Part shown: in pieces, positions 1 to 12,534 of the stretch
How the letters are laid out: each line of letters starts with the position of its first letter
How positions within the stretch are numbered: the first letter of the stretch is position 1
Assembly (NCBI GenBank): GCA_050250955.1
Contig: JBFWNR010000004.1
Coordinates: forward strand, 372,001-436,000
Direction of reading: 5' to 3'
From: CAWAYR01 sp050250955
Lineage (GTDB): Bacteria > Acidobacteriota > Vicinamibacteria > Vicinamibacterales > UBA2999
Length of the DNA: 64,000 bases
Program-made: the position numbers and the translations under genes
Notes under the pieces: model-generated
The model's input: the letters and a program-made list of their open reading frames with translations, nothing else
The model's database searches: none
What the model was told of the DNA's origin: nothing

Positions 1-1
1 C

Positions 2-550
2 GCCTACGACTACGGCATCAAGACCAACATCCTGCGGCGACTCGCGGCGCACAACTGCGAGGTGCGGGTGTTCCCGGCCGCGGCGCCGGCCGCCGACGTG
101 CTGGCCTGGAAGCCCGACGGCGTGTTCCTCAGCAACGGCCCCGGCGATCCGGCGGCGGTGGGCTACGGCATCGAGAACGTCAAGGCGGTGATTGCCGCCG
201 GCGCCCCGGTGTTCGGCATCTGTCTCGGCCACCAGCTCCTCGCGCTCGGGCTCGGCGCCGAGACCTACAAGCTGAAGTTCGGCCATCGCGGCGCCAACCA
301 CCCGGTGAAACAACTGGCCACCGGCCAGGTCGAGATCACCTCGCAGAACCACGGCTTCGCCGTCGACCCGGAGTCGATTCCCGAGGGCGTCGAGGTGACC
401 CACCGCAACCTCTACGACGGCACCGTCGAAGGACTGCGCCACGTCACCCGGCCGTGGTTCTCGGTGCAGTACCATCCCGAGGCCTCGCCGGGTCCACACG
501 ACGCCGACTACCTGTTCCGGCAGTTCGTGGATCTCATGGAACGGCAGTAG
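2..550 (+). CDS. carA: Carbamoyl-phosphate synthase small subunit, C-terminal part (5' end outside window)
   Basis: Glutaminase subunit of carbamoyl-phosphate synthetase; it releases ammonia from glutamine and passes it to CarB for carbamoyl phosphate (arginine and pyrimidine synthesis). The frame is open from base 2, so about 182 residues of the C-terminal class-I amidotransferase domain are present and the N-terminal half is cut off by the window edge. Visible are the nucleophile motif FGICLGHQLLALG, the GHRGANHPV segment, QNHGFAVD and the catalytic His/Glu motif YHPEASPGP. It ends 5 bp before carB, so the two are clearly co-transcribed. Confidence 0.96.
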   Translation, partial: AYDYGIKTNILRRLAAHNCEVRVFPAAAPAADVLAWKPDGVFLSNGPGDPAAVGYGIENVKAVIAAGAPVFGICLGHQLLALGLGAETYKLKFGHRGANHPVKQLATGQVEITSQNHGFAVDPESIPEGVEVTHRNLYDGTVEGLRHVTRPWFSVQYHPEASPGPHDADYLFRQFVDLMERQ

Positions 551-555
551 CCCAC

Positions 556-3831
<3,276 letters not shown>

Positions 3832-3963
3832 CCAGCGCGGAATCCGCCACTCGCGGCGCGGTCGACGCGCGCGGGAACTGCGACGTCCGGGCCCGGCCGC
3901 GGCGCGTTCGTCGTGCGCCCGGCCGCCCGGTCGGGCGCCCCGCTCCTTGCACGGCCGTCGGCC

Positions 3964-6471
3964 ATGCCGTACCTGCCGGTGCTGCTGGCCGTCGTGATTG
4001 CCGCCGGGACGTCGACGGGCGTCTGGTGGCCCGATGCGGTCGGACCGGCCGCAGGGTGCGGCGGCCTCGCGGTCGCCGTCGTCTGGGCGGCCGCGGCCCG
4101 ACGTCGGCCCGTGGCCCTGGTCCTTGCCGCGGCTGTGGCCGGCGTCGGACTGTCGGCGGCGCGCGGCGGAATGGCGGTGGCCGCCGCGGCCCGGCCGTCG
4201 GTCGTGCGCGTGCTCGATGCCGCCGGCGTCCTGGCCGACGACGCGCCGGGGCCGCGCGTCCCGGTGCAGGTGACCGGCCGGTTGACCGCCGACGCGGCGG
4301 TTGACGGCCCGGTCACGCTGCTGCGGATGGCGGTGTCCGAGGTGGCGGTGGGGCCCTGCGCGTGTCCGACCGCCGCCGACGGCCCGCTGCTGCTGGCGGT
4401 CAACGGCGGGGTGGCGGCGGCCCGCGCCGGCGAGTGGCGGGCCGGGCGCACGGTGAGGGTCACGGCCACCCTGCGGCGGCCGGCGACGGCGCGCAACCTC
4501 GGAGCGCCCGACCCGGTGATGGACCTGGTCCGGCGTCGGCTGGCGCTCACCGGCAGCGTCAAGAGCGCGCTGCTGGTCGAGGCGGTTGCCGAGGGCAGCT
4601 GGGCGGAGGAGGGGGCGGCCCGGCTGCGCGCGCGGGCCCGACGCGCCATCGCCAGCGCGGCGGCGCCCGACCTCCAGGCCGCGGCCGTCGGCACCGCGGT
4701 GCTCGTCGGCGACCGCGCCGGCCTCGACTCCGACCTCACCGCCCGGTTGCAGCGGGCCGGCACCGTGCACGTGATCGCGATCTCGGGCGGCAACATCGCA
4801 GTGCTGAGCGCGCTGGCGTTCTGGGTGTGTTGGCGGGTGGCCGGCGGTGGCCCCTGGGCGCTGGGGCTGACGGCGGCGGTGCTGGTCGGCTATGCCTTCG
4901 TCGTCGGCGGCAGTGGGGGCGCCTCGGTGTTGCGCGCCACCGGGATGGCGGTGGTGGGCCTGCTGGCGCGGAGCCTCGATCAGCGCGGCGCCGCCGTCAA
5001 CGTCCTGGCCGCGACCGGCGCCGCGCTGGTCGTCGCCGATCCGCTGCTGGTGCTGGACACGGCGTTCTGGCTGACGGTGCTGGCCACGGCCGGGCTGCTC
5101 GTCGGCCTCGGGGACGACGAGCCGGCGCGTCCGCGGTGGCGACGGCTGGGCCGCGCGCTCTTCGAGACCTCGTGCTGGGCCGAGATCGCGCTGCTGCCGG
5201 TCGTCGCGTCGGCCTTTGGCCAGGTGACCGTCGCCGGCGTCGTGCTCAGCGCTGTCGCCATTCCCGGCATGGCCGTGGCGCAGGTGGCGGCGCTGGCGGC
5301 GGTGGTGGCCGATGCCGTGCTGCCGCCGGTGGCGCCGTTGGCCGGTGTGGGGCTGCGGGTCGGGGCGTGGCTGGTGGTCGAGTCGTCACGGGTCGTCGAC
5401 CTGGCGCCGGTGCTGACGTGGCGGATTCCGGCCCCGGCGCCCGGCGTCGTCGCCGCCTACTACGCGGCGCTGGTTGCGTGGCTGTGGGCGCGGGTGCCCG
5501 GCCGCGGTCCATGGGCGGCCCGTCTGCGGCCCTGGGCACTCGGCGCGGTGAGCGCGGCGGCCGCGTGGATCGCCGTCGCGCCGCCAACCCTGGTGCCCAG
5601 ATCGTCGGCCACGCTCGAGATGGTGGCGCTCGACGTCGGCCAAGGCGACGCCATCCTGCTGCGGTTTCCCAACGGCCGGGCGATGCTCGTCGACGCCGGC
5701 GGCCGGCCCGCCGGGTCGCGGTTCGACGTCGGCGCCCGGGTCGTGGGCCCGGCGCTGCGCGCCCACGGCGTCCGCCGCCTCGACTACCTGGTGGTGACCC
5801 ACGCCGACGCCGACCACATCGGCGGAGCCACGGCGATCGTCGAGGAGTTCGGCCCGGCCGAAGTGTGGACCGGAGTGCCCGTGGCGGGCGACGCCGCGGC
5901 CGCGGCGCTGCGCGGTGCCGCCACCGCGGCCGGCGCGTCGTGGCGGGTGGTGCAGCGCGGCGACCGGCTGGCCATCGGCGCCGTGACCGTTGACGTCGCG
6001 CATCCGCCGCCGCCGGACTGGGAACGTCAGCGCATCCGCAACGACGACTCGGTGGTGCTCGCGGTGACCTTCGGCGGCGTGCGCCTCGTGCTCACCGGCG
6101 ACATCGGCGCCCAGGTCGAGCCGGAGATCGCCGCGGTGCTGACGGAAGCGGCCATCGACGACACGCCGGCGGTCACCGTGCTGAAAGTGGCCCACCATGG
6201 CAGCGCCGGCAGCACGACGGTGCCGTTTCTCGAAGCGGTTCGGCCGGTGGTCGCCTTGATCAGCGCCGGCCGCGACGATCCGTTCGGGCATCCGGCGCCG
6301 GCGGCGATGGGCCGCCTGGCGGCTGCCCACGTCGACGTCTGGCGCACCGATCGCGACGGCGCGGTGCGGGTGGTGACCGATGGCCGCCGCCTGCAGGTGG
6401 CGGCGATCAGCGGCCGGACGCGTCAGTGGCCGGCGGCGCTGCCGCCGGCCCGTGACCCTCGCCGGCCTTGA
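3964..6471 (+). CDS. comEC: ComEC/Rec2-family DNA internalisation channel protein
   Basis: Polytopic inner-membrane protein that carries transforming DNA into the cytoplasm. About 835 residues: an N-terminal pair of hydrophobic segments, a soluble OB-like region, the Competence domain with many hydrophobic helices (including HVIAISGGNIAVLSAL, the family hallmark) and a C-terminal metallo-beta-lactamase domain with LDVGQGDAILLRFPNG, a THADADHIGG metal motif and VLKVAHHGS. The start is uncertain: a GTG at 3913 adds 17 basic residues; the ATG at 3964 begins directly with the first hydrophobic segment and is preferred. Its 3' end overlaps the convergent mazG by 65 bp. No other competence gene is in the window. 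Confidence 0.9.
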   Translation: MPYLPVLLAVVIAAGTSTGVWWPDAVGPAAGCGGLAVAVVWAAAARRRPVALVLAAAVAGVGLSAARGGMAVAAAARPSVVRVLDAAGVLADDAPGPRVPVQVTGRLTADAAVDGPVTLLRMAVSEVAVGPCACPTAADGPLLLAVNGGVAAARAGEWRAGRTVRVTATLRRPATARNLGAPDPVMDLVRRRLALTGSVKSALLVEAVAEGSWAEEGAARLRARARRAIASAAAPDLQAAAVGTAVLVGDRAGLDSDLTARLQRAGTVHVIAISGGNIAVLSALAFWVCWRVAGGGPWALGLTAAVLVGYAFVVGGSGGASVLRATGMAVVGLLARSLDQRGAAVNVLAATGAALVVADPLLVLDTAFWLTVLATAGLLVGLGDDEPARPRWRRLGRALFETSCWAEIALLPVVASAFGQVTVAGVVLSAVAIPGMAVAQVAALAAVVADAVLPPVAPLAGVGLRVGAWLVVESSRVVDLAPVLTWRIPAPAPGVVAAYYAALVAWLWARVPGRGPWAARLRPWALGAVSAAAAWIAVAPPTLVPRSSATLEMVALDVGQGDAILLRFPNGRAMLVDAGGRPAGSRFDVGARVVGPALRAHGVRRLDYLVVTHADADHIGGATAIVEEFGPAEVWTGVPVAGDAAAAALRGAATAAGASWRVVQRGDRLAIGAVTVDVAHPPPPDWERQRIRNDDSVVLAVTFGGVRLVLTGDIGAQVEPEIAAVLTEAAIDDTPAVTVLKVAHHGSAGSTTVPFLEAVRPVVALISAGRDDPFGHPAPAAMGRLAAAHVDVWRTDRDGAVRVVTDGRRLQVAAISGRTRQWPAALPPARDPRRP

Positions 6472-7279
6472 CGCGATCCCAGAGCGCGTTCTGCGCGTCG
6501 AGCGACAGGCCGGCGAGGGCGCCGCCGTCGACCCGCGCCAGCTGCTCCATGCGCGTGAAGCGGCCGTGGAACTTGGCGGCGGCGCGGCGCAGGGCCGCCT
6601 CCGGCTCGACGCCGAGCTTGCGGGCGTAGTTGGCGACGGCAAACAGCAGGTCGCCGATCTCGTCTTCGAGCGCCGCGGCGTCGCCGCGGCCGGCGGCGGT
6701 GCGGACCTCCCGGGCTTCTTCGTCGATCTTGTCGAGCACGTCGTCGGCGCGGACCCAGTCGAAGCCGACCGCGGCGGCCCGCGCGGTGAGCTCGTAAGCG
6801 CGCAGCAGCGCCGGCAGGGTCGCCGGCACGCCGTCGAGCGCCGATGTCTCGGCCCGGCCCGTGGCCTTGCGCTCGTCGGCCTTGAGGTCCTCCCAGCGGC
6901 GCCGCACCTCGCCGGTGGTGAGGGCGTCGGCCGCGGCCAGCGGCTGGCCGTCGGGGGTGAACACGTGCGGGTGCCGCCGCACCAGCTTGGCGGCGATGCC
7001 GGCAACGGCGTCGGCAATCGAGAAGTGGCCGCCCTCCTCGGCAATCTGCGCCAGGAAGACCGCCTCGTACAGGAAGTCGCCGAGCTCCTCGCGGAGCCCG
7101 GCGAGGTCGCCGCGATCGAGGGTGTCGAGCAGCTCGTAGGTCTCCTCGAGCACGAACGGGCGCAGCGACTGCAGGGTCTGCTCGCGGTCCCACGGACACC
7201 CGCCCGGCGCGCGCAGGACGCGCATGATCCGCACCAGATCGCCGAACGCGGCGGCCGCGGCTTCGCTCATGGCGGTCAT
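6407..7279 (-). CDS. mazG: Nucleoside triphosphate pyrophosphohydrolase MazG
   Basis: Hydrolyses (d)NTPs to monophosphates and pyrophosphate, a house-cleaning role. 290 residues with two MazG repeats: the first has the entry motif APGGCPWDREQT, then EETYELLDTLDRGD and EELGDFLYEAVFLAQIAEE (EExxE and ExxD metal ligands); the second has EVRTAAGRGDAAALEDEIGDLLFAVANYAR. Start at 7279 ATG; another in-frame ATG lies three codons in. The ATG faces the DUF1844 gene, leaving only 20 bp between the two divergent starts. Its C-terminus is antisense to the end of comEC. Confidence 0.94.
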   Translation of the reverse strand: MTAMSEAAAAAFGDLVRIMRVLRAPGGCPWDREQTLQSLRPFVLEETYELLDTLDRGDLAGLREELGDFLYEAVFLAQIAEEGGHFSIADAVAGIAAKLVRRHPHVFTPDGQPLAAADALTTGEVRRRWEDLKADERKATGRAETSALDGVPATLPALLRAYELTARAAAVGFDWVRADDVLDKIDEEAREVRTAAGRGDAAALEDEIGDLLFAVANYARKLGVEPEAALRRAAAKFHGRFTRMEQLARVDGGALAGLSLDAQNALWDRVKAGEGHGPAAAPPATDASGR

Positions 7280-7299
7280 GCTACCATTCGAGATTCGCC

Positions 7300-7587
7300 G
7301 TGCCCGATACGTCCTCGCCCTCCGCGGACGCCCGCGTCAGCTTCGTCGCGTTCCTCTACTCCCTGGCCGGCAGCGCCGCCGTCCATTTCGGCGACGTCGC
7401 CGACCCGACGACCGGGGAGAAGCGTGCGCCCAACCTCGAACAGGCGTCGCACGTGATCGAGGTGCTGGGGCTGCTGGAAGAGAAGACCAAGGGCAATCTC
7501 ACCAGCGAGGAGCGCCAGTTCCTCGAGCAGCTGCTCTACGAGCTGCGCATGCGCTTCCTGGCCGTGAAGGGCGCCAGCGGAGCCTGA
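7300..7587 (+). CDS. DUF1844 domain protein
   Basis: Short helical protein of 95 residues matching the DUF1844 pattern: FVAFLYSLAGSAAVHFGD near the start, a middle loop, then QASHVIEVLGLLEEKTKGNLTSEERQFLEQLLYELRMRF. Function unknown; the family is common in Acidobacteriota and Deltaproteobacteria. It starts with GTG at 7300 just after the divergent mazG start, and is followed 17 bp later by the MBL hydrolase, so it probably heads the operon that continues through ribF. Confidence 0.8.
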   Translation: MPDTSSPSADARVSFVAFLYSLAGSAAVHFGDVADPTTGEKRAPNLEQASHVIEVLGLLEEKTKGNLTSEERQFLEQLLYELRMRFLAVKGASGA

Positions 7588-7604
7588 GCGGAAGCCTGCC
7601 TGCG

Positions 7605-8420
7605 ATGCGGCCGGCGCGCGTCACCTTCCTGGGGACCGGCACCTCGCACGGCGTGCCGATGATCGGCTGCACCTGTGCGGTGTGCCGCTCCTCGGATCCG
7701 CGCGATCGGCGCCTGCGGCCGTCGATTCTCGTCGCCGTCGAGGACGGGCCGGTGCTGCTGGTCGACACCGCCACCGACCTGCGTCAGCAGGCGCTCACCC
7801 ACGCACTGACCCGTGTCGACGCCGTGCTCTACACCCACAGCCACGCCGACCACGTGATGGGGCTCGACGAACTGCGCCGGTTCAACGTGCTGATGCAGGC
7901 GCCGATGCCGCTCTACGCGGACGCGCGGACGGCGGCCGAACTGCAGCGGGTGTTCGCCTATGCCTTCTCGCCGCCGCCGCAGGCCGGCGGCGGCGTGCCG
8001 CAGCTCGACCTGCGCGAGATCACCGGTCCGTTCGCCGTCGCCGGCGTGGCGGTGACGCCGGTGCCGCTGCTGCACGGGCGGCTGCCGATCCTGGGGTTCC
8101 GCTTCGGGCGCTTTGCCTATCTGACCGACTGCAGTGCGATTCCCGAGCCGTCGTTCGCCCTGCTCGACGGCCTCGACGTGCTGGTCGTCGACGCCCTGCG
8201 GCACCGGCCCCATCCCACCCATTTCACGGTCGCCGAAGCGACGGCGGCGGCGGCGCGGATCGGCGCCAGCCGCACCCTCTTCACCCACATCTGCCACGAC
8301 CTGCCGCACGAGGCCACCTGCGCGGCGTTGCCTGCCGGCCTGGCGCTGGCGCACGACGGCCTGGTGGTCGACGTCGAGGTCGAGGTCGAGACCACCGCCG
8401 CCGCGGGCGGGGCGGCCTGA
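7605..8420 (+). CDS. MBL-fold metal-dependent hydrolase (PhnP-like)
   Basis: Metallo-beta-lactamase-fold hydrolase of the phosphoribosyl 1,2-cyclic phosphodiesterase (PhnP) type. 271 residues: starts VTFLGTGTSHGVPMIGCTCAVC (the GTGTSxGxP opening and Cys pair of this family), then THSHADHVMGLDELR with HxHxDH, LLHGRLPILGFRFG, YLTDCSAIPE and a terminal FTHICHDLPH. The physiological substrate is not known, and no phosphonate genes are nearby. The ATG at 7605 was chosen because it directly precedes the conserved beta strand; the longer open frame upstream is antisense to mazG and overlaps DUF1844. The stop overlaps the ribF start as TGATG-type coupling. Confidence 0.87.
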   Translation: MRPARVTFLGTGTSHGVPMIGCTCAVCRSSDPRDRRLRPSILVAVEDGPVLLVDTATDLRQQALTHALTRVDAVLYTHSHADHVMGLDELRRFNVLMQAPMPLYADARTAAELQRVFAYAFSPPPQAGGGVPQLDLREITGPFAVAGVAVTPVPLLHGRLPILGFRFGRFAYLTDCSAIPEPSFALLDGLDVLVVDALRHRPHPTHFTVAEATAAAARIGASRTLFTHICHDLPHEATCAALPAGLALAHDGLVVDVEVEVETTAAAGGAA

Positions 8421-9358
8421 TGGACGTCGTCTACTTCCCCGACGACCCGCGGCCGGTGCGCTGGATGAGCCCGGTGCTGGCCCTCGGCAACTTCGACGGG
8501 CTGCACCGCGGCCACCAGAAGATCGTCGAGCGCATCCGGCGCGGCGCCGGGGAGCGCGGCGCCACCGCGGTGGTGCTGACCTTCGATCCCCATCCGCCGC
8601 GGATCGTGCGTCCCGACAAGGCGCCGCCGCTGCTGATGACCATGGCGCAGAAGCTGCGGGCGCTCGAGCACGCCGGCGTCCACGGCACCGCCGTCGTGCG
8701 CTTCACGCCGGAGCTGTCGCAGTGGTCGCCCGAGACCTTCGTGCGGGCGGTGCTGGTGGACTGGCTGCGGGTCGCCGAGGTGTGGGTCGGCGCCGACTTC
8801 CTGTTCGGCCGCGACCGCGCCGGCACCTTCTCGGTCCTGCGCACCCTGGGCCAGCAGTACGGCTTCCGCGCCGAGAAGATCGACCCGGTGCGCTACAAGG
8901 AGTTCGTCGTCTCGAGCACGCGCATCCGGCGGCTGGTCAGCGAAGGGCGGGTGGACGAGGCCGGGGCGCTGCTCGGCCACCACTACGCCATCGACGGGGT
9001 GGTGGTGGCGGGGGCGCGCCGCGGCCGGGAATTGGGGTTCCCCACGGCCAACCTTTCGACCGAGAATGAGCTCGTGCCACCCACCGGGGTCTACGCCACG
9101 GCCATCGACATCGCCGGCACCCGCTGGCCGTCGCTCACCAACGTCGGCGTTCGGCCGACCTTCGAGGCCGGCAGCGCCGTCACGGTGGAGACCCACGTCC
9201 TCGGCCTGTCGGCCGATCTCTACGGCGCGGCGGTGTCGCTCAGCTTCGTGCAGCGGCTGCGCGACGAGCGGCGCTTCGCCGACGTCGACGCCCTGAAGGA
9301 GCAGGTCGAGGCCGACATCCGCCGCGCCCGCCGGCTCTTCGACAACATCTCGGTATGA
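8420..9358 (+). CDS. ribF: Bifunctional riboflavin kinase / FAD synthetase
   Basis: Makes FMN and then FAD from riboflavin. 312 residues with the N-terminal nucleotidyltransferase domain (VLALGNFDGLHRGHQKIV and TFDPHPPR), STRIRRLVSEG as the domain linker, and the C-terminal flavokinase domain (GRELGFPTANL, PPTGVYAT, VGVRPTF). The ATG at 8420 shares its A with the TGA of the preceding MBL gene; the stop at 9356-9358 overlaps the next start. Confidence 0.96.
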   Translation: MDVVYFPDDPRPVRWMSPVLALGNFDGLHRGHQKIVERIRRGAGERGATAVVLTFDPHPPRIVRPDKAPPLLMTMAQKLRALEHAGVHGTAVVRFTPELSQWSPETFVRAVLVDWLRVAEVWVGADFLFGRDRAGTFSVLRTLGQQYGFRAEKIDPVRYKEFVVSSTRIRRLVSEGRVDEAGALLGHHYAIDGVVVAGARRGRELGFPTANLSTENELVPPTGVYATAIDIAGTRWPSLTNVGVRPTFEAGSAVTVETHVLGLSADLYGAAVSLSFVQRLRDERRFADVDALKEQVEADIRRARRLFDNISV

Positions 9359-9717
9359 CGATGACGCGGACGTCCTTCGAGTTCACCATGCAGATCGCCG
9401 GCGGCCGGGCCATGCTCGGCGCGGTGCGCGATCTGGCGTCGCACGTCGCCACCTATGCCGGCGGCAAGTCGGTGGCCGCCACGGTGGCCGACGAGGTGGT
9501 GACGGCGGCCGAGGCGGCGATCGCCGCCACCCGCGCCGACGGCTCGCCGATCGACTTCCGCTTCGCGCGCACGCCCGAGGGCCTCGACGTGTACATCATC
9601 TGTCCGCACGCGCCGACGCTGGCCGCCACGCACCTGTCGAGGGGGCCCGGGTTGTCGGTGGACTGGCGCCCCGAGGGCGCGACGCTGGTCTGTCACATCC
9701 GCCAGGCGATGGCCTGA
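9355..9717 (+). CDS. Small protein of unknown function between ribF and cysS (possible degenerate HATPase-like fold)
   Basis: 120 residues, starting at an ATG that overlaps the ribF stop (ATGA); a second ATG follows two codons later. I do not recognise a family with certainty. The order helix (GAVRDLASHVATYAGG), helix (VADEVVTAAEAAIAATR), strands (IDFRFARTPEGLDVYII) resembles the front half of anti-sigma-factor/RsbW-type HATPase domains, but the N-box Asn and the glycine-rich ATP lid are missing. It may be a non-ATP-binding relative. Coupled to ribF and 16 bp before cysS, so it belongs to that operon. Confidence 0.6.
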   Translation: MTMTRTSFEFTMQIAGGRAMLGAVRDLASHVATYAGGKSVAATVADEVVTAAEAAIAATRADGSPIDFRFARTPEGLDVYIICPHAPTLAATHLSRGPGLSVDWRPEGATLVCHIRQAMA

Positions 9718-9733
9718 GCCGCGGCTGGTCACG

Positions 9734-11155
9734 ATGCGCCTGTACAACACGCTCACGCGGCAGAAGGAGGACTTCGCGCCGGCGGCGGGGCAGCCGGTGC
9801 GCCTCTACGCCTGCGGCCTCACCGTCTACGCCCGCGGCCACATCGGCAACTTCCGCACCTTCATCGGGCTCGACGTGCTGCGCCGGACGCTGAAGTACGT
9901 CGCCGGCCTCCCGGTGCGCCAGGTGGTCAACTTCACCGACGTCGACGACAAGACCATCGCCGGCGCCGAGCGCGAGGGCGTGCCCCTGGCCGAGTACACC
10001 GAGCGCTACATCCAGGCGTTCCACGACGACTGCGCGGCGCTCGGCCTCGAGCCGTCCGAGGAGAACCCGCGGGCCACCGATCCGGCCAACATCCAGGCGA
10101 TGGCCGACATGATCGCCACCCTCGAGCGCAAGGGACACACCTACCGGAGCGACGGGTCGATCTACTTCAAGATCGCCACGATGCCGAGCTACGGCCGGCT
10201 GGCGCGGCTCGACCACGCCGGCATCCAGCCCGGGGCGCGCGTCGACAGCGACAGCTACGAGAAGGAGGACGCCCGCGACTTCGTGCTGTGGAAGGCGACC
10301 AGGCCGGGCGAGCCGACCTGGGACGCCGGCGTCGGGCCGGGGCGCCCGGGCTGGCACATCGAATGCTCGGCGATGGCCCTGCGGCTGCTCGGCGAGCCGC
10401 CCATCGACATCCACGCCGGCGGCATCGACCTGGTGTTCCCGCACCACGAGAACGAGATCGCCCAGAGCGAGTGTGCCACCGGGCAGCCGTTCGCCCGGGT
10501 GTGGGTGCACTTCGAGCACCTGCTGGTCGAGAACCAGAAGATGTCGAAGTCGCTCGGCAACGTCTTCACGATCTCGGACGTCACCGCGCGCGGCTTCCGC
10601 GCCTCGACGCTGCGCTACCTGCTGCTCTCGGCGCACTACCGCACCCGGCTCAACTTCACCTGGGCCGGCATGGCCCAGGCCGAAGAGGCGCTGCGCCGGC
10701 TGACCGACTTCCTCGGCCGGCTGGCCGTGGTCGGCGCCGGGCCGGCCGGCACGCCCCATCCCGAGGTGGCCGAGCGCGTGGCCCAGGGCCGCGCCGCCTT
10801 CGACGCCGCGATGCGCGACGACCTCAACACCGCCGGAGCCCTCGGCGCGATGTTCGAGCTGGTCCGGGCGATGAACTCGGCGATCGACGCCGGGGCGCTC
10901 GGCGCCGCCGACGTGCCGGCGGTGCAGGCCGCTTTCGACCACTTCGACGCCGTCGTCGGCGTGGTGGCGCTGCGGGCCGCCGAGGACGCCCGCTCGGAGC
11001 TGTCCGAGGCCGATATCGAACGGCGGATGGCCGAACGGCAGGAGGCGCGACGGCGTCGTGACTTCGCGGCGTCGGACCGCATTCGCGATGAACTGGCGAC
11101 GCTCGGCGTGCTCGTCGAAGACGGGCCGCAGGGCACACGCTGGAAGCGCAAGTGA
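9734..11155 (+). CDS. cysS: Cysteinyl-tRNA synthetase
   Basis: Charges tRNA-Cys. 473 residues, normal size. Shows the family opening LYNTLTRQKE, zinc ligand region YACGLTVYARGHIGNFRTFI (HIGN form of the class-I HIGH motif), GWHIECSAMA with the second zinc Cys, the HHENEIAQSE zinc/active-site segment, and KMSKSLGN (KMSKS) loop. The C-terminal helical DALR-type region ends with DGPQGTRWKRK as usual. The only tRNA-Cys seen here is at 14191. Confidence 0.97.
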   Translation: MRLYNTLTRQKEDFAPAAGQPVRLYACGLTVYARGHIGNFRTFIGLDVLRRTLKYVAGLPVRQVVNFTDVDDKTIAGAEREGVPLAEYTERYIQAFHDDCAALGLEPSEENPRATDPANIQAMADMIATLERKGHTYRSDGSIYFKIATMPSYGRLARLDHAGIQPGARVDSDSYEKEDARDFVLWKATRPGEPTWDAGVGPGRPGWHIECSAMALRLLGEPPIDIHAGGIDLVFPHHENEIAQSECATGQPFARVWVHFEHLLVENQKMSKSLGNVFTISDVTARGFRASTLRYLLLSAHYRTRLNFTWAGMAQAEEALRRLTDFLGRLAVVGAGPAGTPHPEVAERVAQGRAAFDAAMRDDLNTAGALGAMFELVRAMNSAIDAGALGAADVPAVQAAFDHFDAVVGVVALRAAEDARSELSEADIERRMAERQEARRRRDFAASDRIRDELATLGVLVEDGPQGTRWKRK

Positions 11156-11172
11156 CCCAGCCAGGAGACCCG

Positions 11173-12504
11173 ATGGACGCCCCGGTGCTGAAGACCGCGT
11201 TGCCCGGCCCCAAGGCCAAGGCCCTCATCGAGCGCGACCGCCACGTGGTGTCGCCGTCCTACACGCGCGACTACCCGTTCGTCATCGCCCGCGGCGAGGG
11301 CGCGACGGTGGAGGACGTGGACGGCAACGTCTTTCTCGACTGCGCCGCCGGCATCGCCGTGAATTCGACCGGCCACGCCCATCCGACGGTGGTCGCGGCG
11401 ATCGTCGACCAGGCCCAGAAGTTCCTGCACATGTCGGGCACCGACTTCTACTACGAGCCGCAGGTGCGGCTCGGCGAGGACCTGGCGGCGACGGCGCCGA
11501 TGCCGGCGCCGGTGCGGACCTTCTTCGCCAACTCGGGGACCGAGGCCAACGAGGCGGCGATCAAGCTGGCCCGTTACCAGACGAAACGCTTCGGCATCCT
11601 CGGCTTCCTGGGCAGCTTCCACGGCCGGACGCTGGGCTCGTTGTCGCTGACCTCGAGCAAGGCCATCCAGCGCCGCGGCTTCGGGCCGATGGCACCGGGC
11701 ACGTTCCACGCGCCCTACGCCACCTGTTATCGCTGCCCGGTCGGCCTGACCCCGGACCGCTGCGGCGCCGAGTGCCTCGACTTCCTCGAAGAGCAGGTGC
11801 TGGTCCACCTCATTTCGCCCGACGACGTCGCCGCGGTGCTGGTCGAGCCGATCCAGGGCGAAGGCGGCTACGTCGTGCCGGCCAGGGCCTTCCACGAGCG
11901 GCTGCGGGCGCTGACCCGCAGGCACGGCATGCTGCTGATGGTCGACGAAGTGCAGTCGGGGATGGGCCGCACCGGGCGGATGTGGGCCATCGAGCACTTC
12001 GGCGTCGAGCCCGACGTGGTCACCGCCGCCAAGGGCATCGCCTCGGGCCTGCCGCTCGGCGTGACCATCGCCAAGGCCGACGTCATGGCCTGGCCGCCGG
12101 GCGCGCACGCCAGCACGTTCGGCGGCAATCCGGTGTCGTGCGCCGCGGCGATCGCCACCATCGGCCTGCTGCGCGACGCCCTGGTGAAGAACGCCGCCGA
12201 CGTCGGCGACCACCTGCAGCAGGGGCTCCGCGCGCTGATGGACAAGCATCCGCTCATCGGCGACGTGCGCGGCAAGGGCTTGATGGTCGGCGTGGAACTG
12301 GTGCGCGACCGCCAGACCAAGGAGCGGGCCACGACCGAACGCGATGCGGTGGTCGGCGAGGCCTTCCGGCGCGGCATGCTCATCCTGGGCGCCGGGCGCA
12401 ATGCCGTGCGGTTCTCGCCGCCGCTGGTGCTGAGCCGCACGCAGGCCGACACCGCGGTGCGCATCTTCGACGAATGCCTCACTGCGGTCGCCGGCCGCGC
12501 CTGA
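11173..12504 (+). CDS. Class-III PLP aminotransferase (acetylornithine/4-aminobutyrate type)
   Basis: Fold-type I aminotransferase of 443 residues. Recognisable: FFANSGTEANEAAIKLAR (cofactor phosphate site), the FHGRTLGSLSLTSSK segment, VLVEPIQGEGGY, LLMVDEVQSGMGRTG, the PLP-lysine segment TAAKGIASGLPLG and HASTFGGNPVSCAAA. The CYRCPVGLTPDRC stretch is typical of the subgroup annotated as acetylornithine or omega-amino-acid aminotransferases; the exact substrate cannot be read from sequence. A GTG at 11152 is in frame, but AGGAG at 11163-11167 sits five bases before the ATG at 11173 and decides the start. Confidence 0.85.
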   Translation: MDAPVLKTALPGPKAKALIERDRHVVSPSYTRDYPFVIARGEGATVEDVDGNVFLDCAAGIAVNSTGHAHPTVVAAIVDQAQKFLHMSGTDFYYEPQVRLGEDLAATAPMPAPVRTFFANSGTEANEAAIKLARYQTKRFGILGFLGSFHGRTLGSLSLTSSKAIQRRGFGPMAPGTFHAPYATCYRCPVGLTPDRCGAECLDFLEEQVLVHLISPDDVAAVLVEPIQGEGGYVVPARAFHERLRALTRRHGMLLMVDEVQSGMGRTGRMWAIEHFGVEPDVVTAAKGIASGLPLGVTIAKADVMAWPPGAHASTFGGNPVSCAAAIATIGLLRDALVKNAADVGDHLQQGLRALMDKHPLIGDVRGKGLMVGVELVRDRQTKERATTERDAVVGEAFRRGMLILGAGRNAVRFSPPLVLSRTQADTAVRIFDECLTAVAGRA

Positions 12505-12534
12505 CGACGGATCGCGACTTGCACCAGCGCCGGC

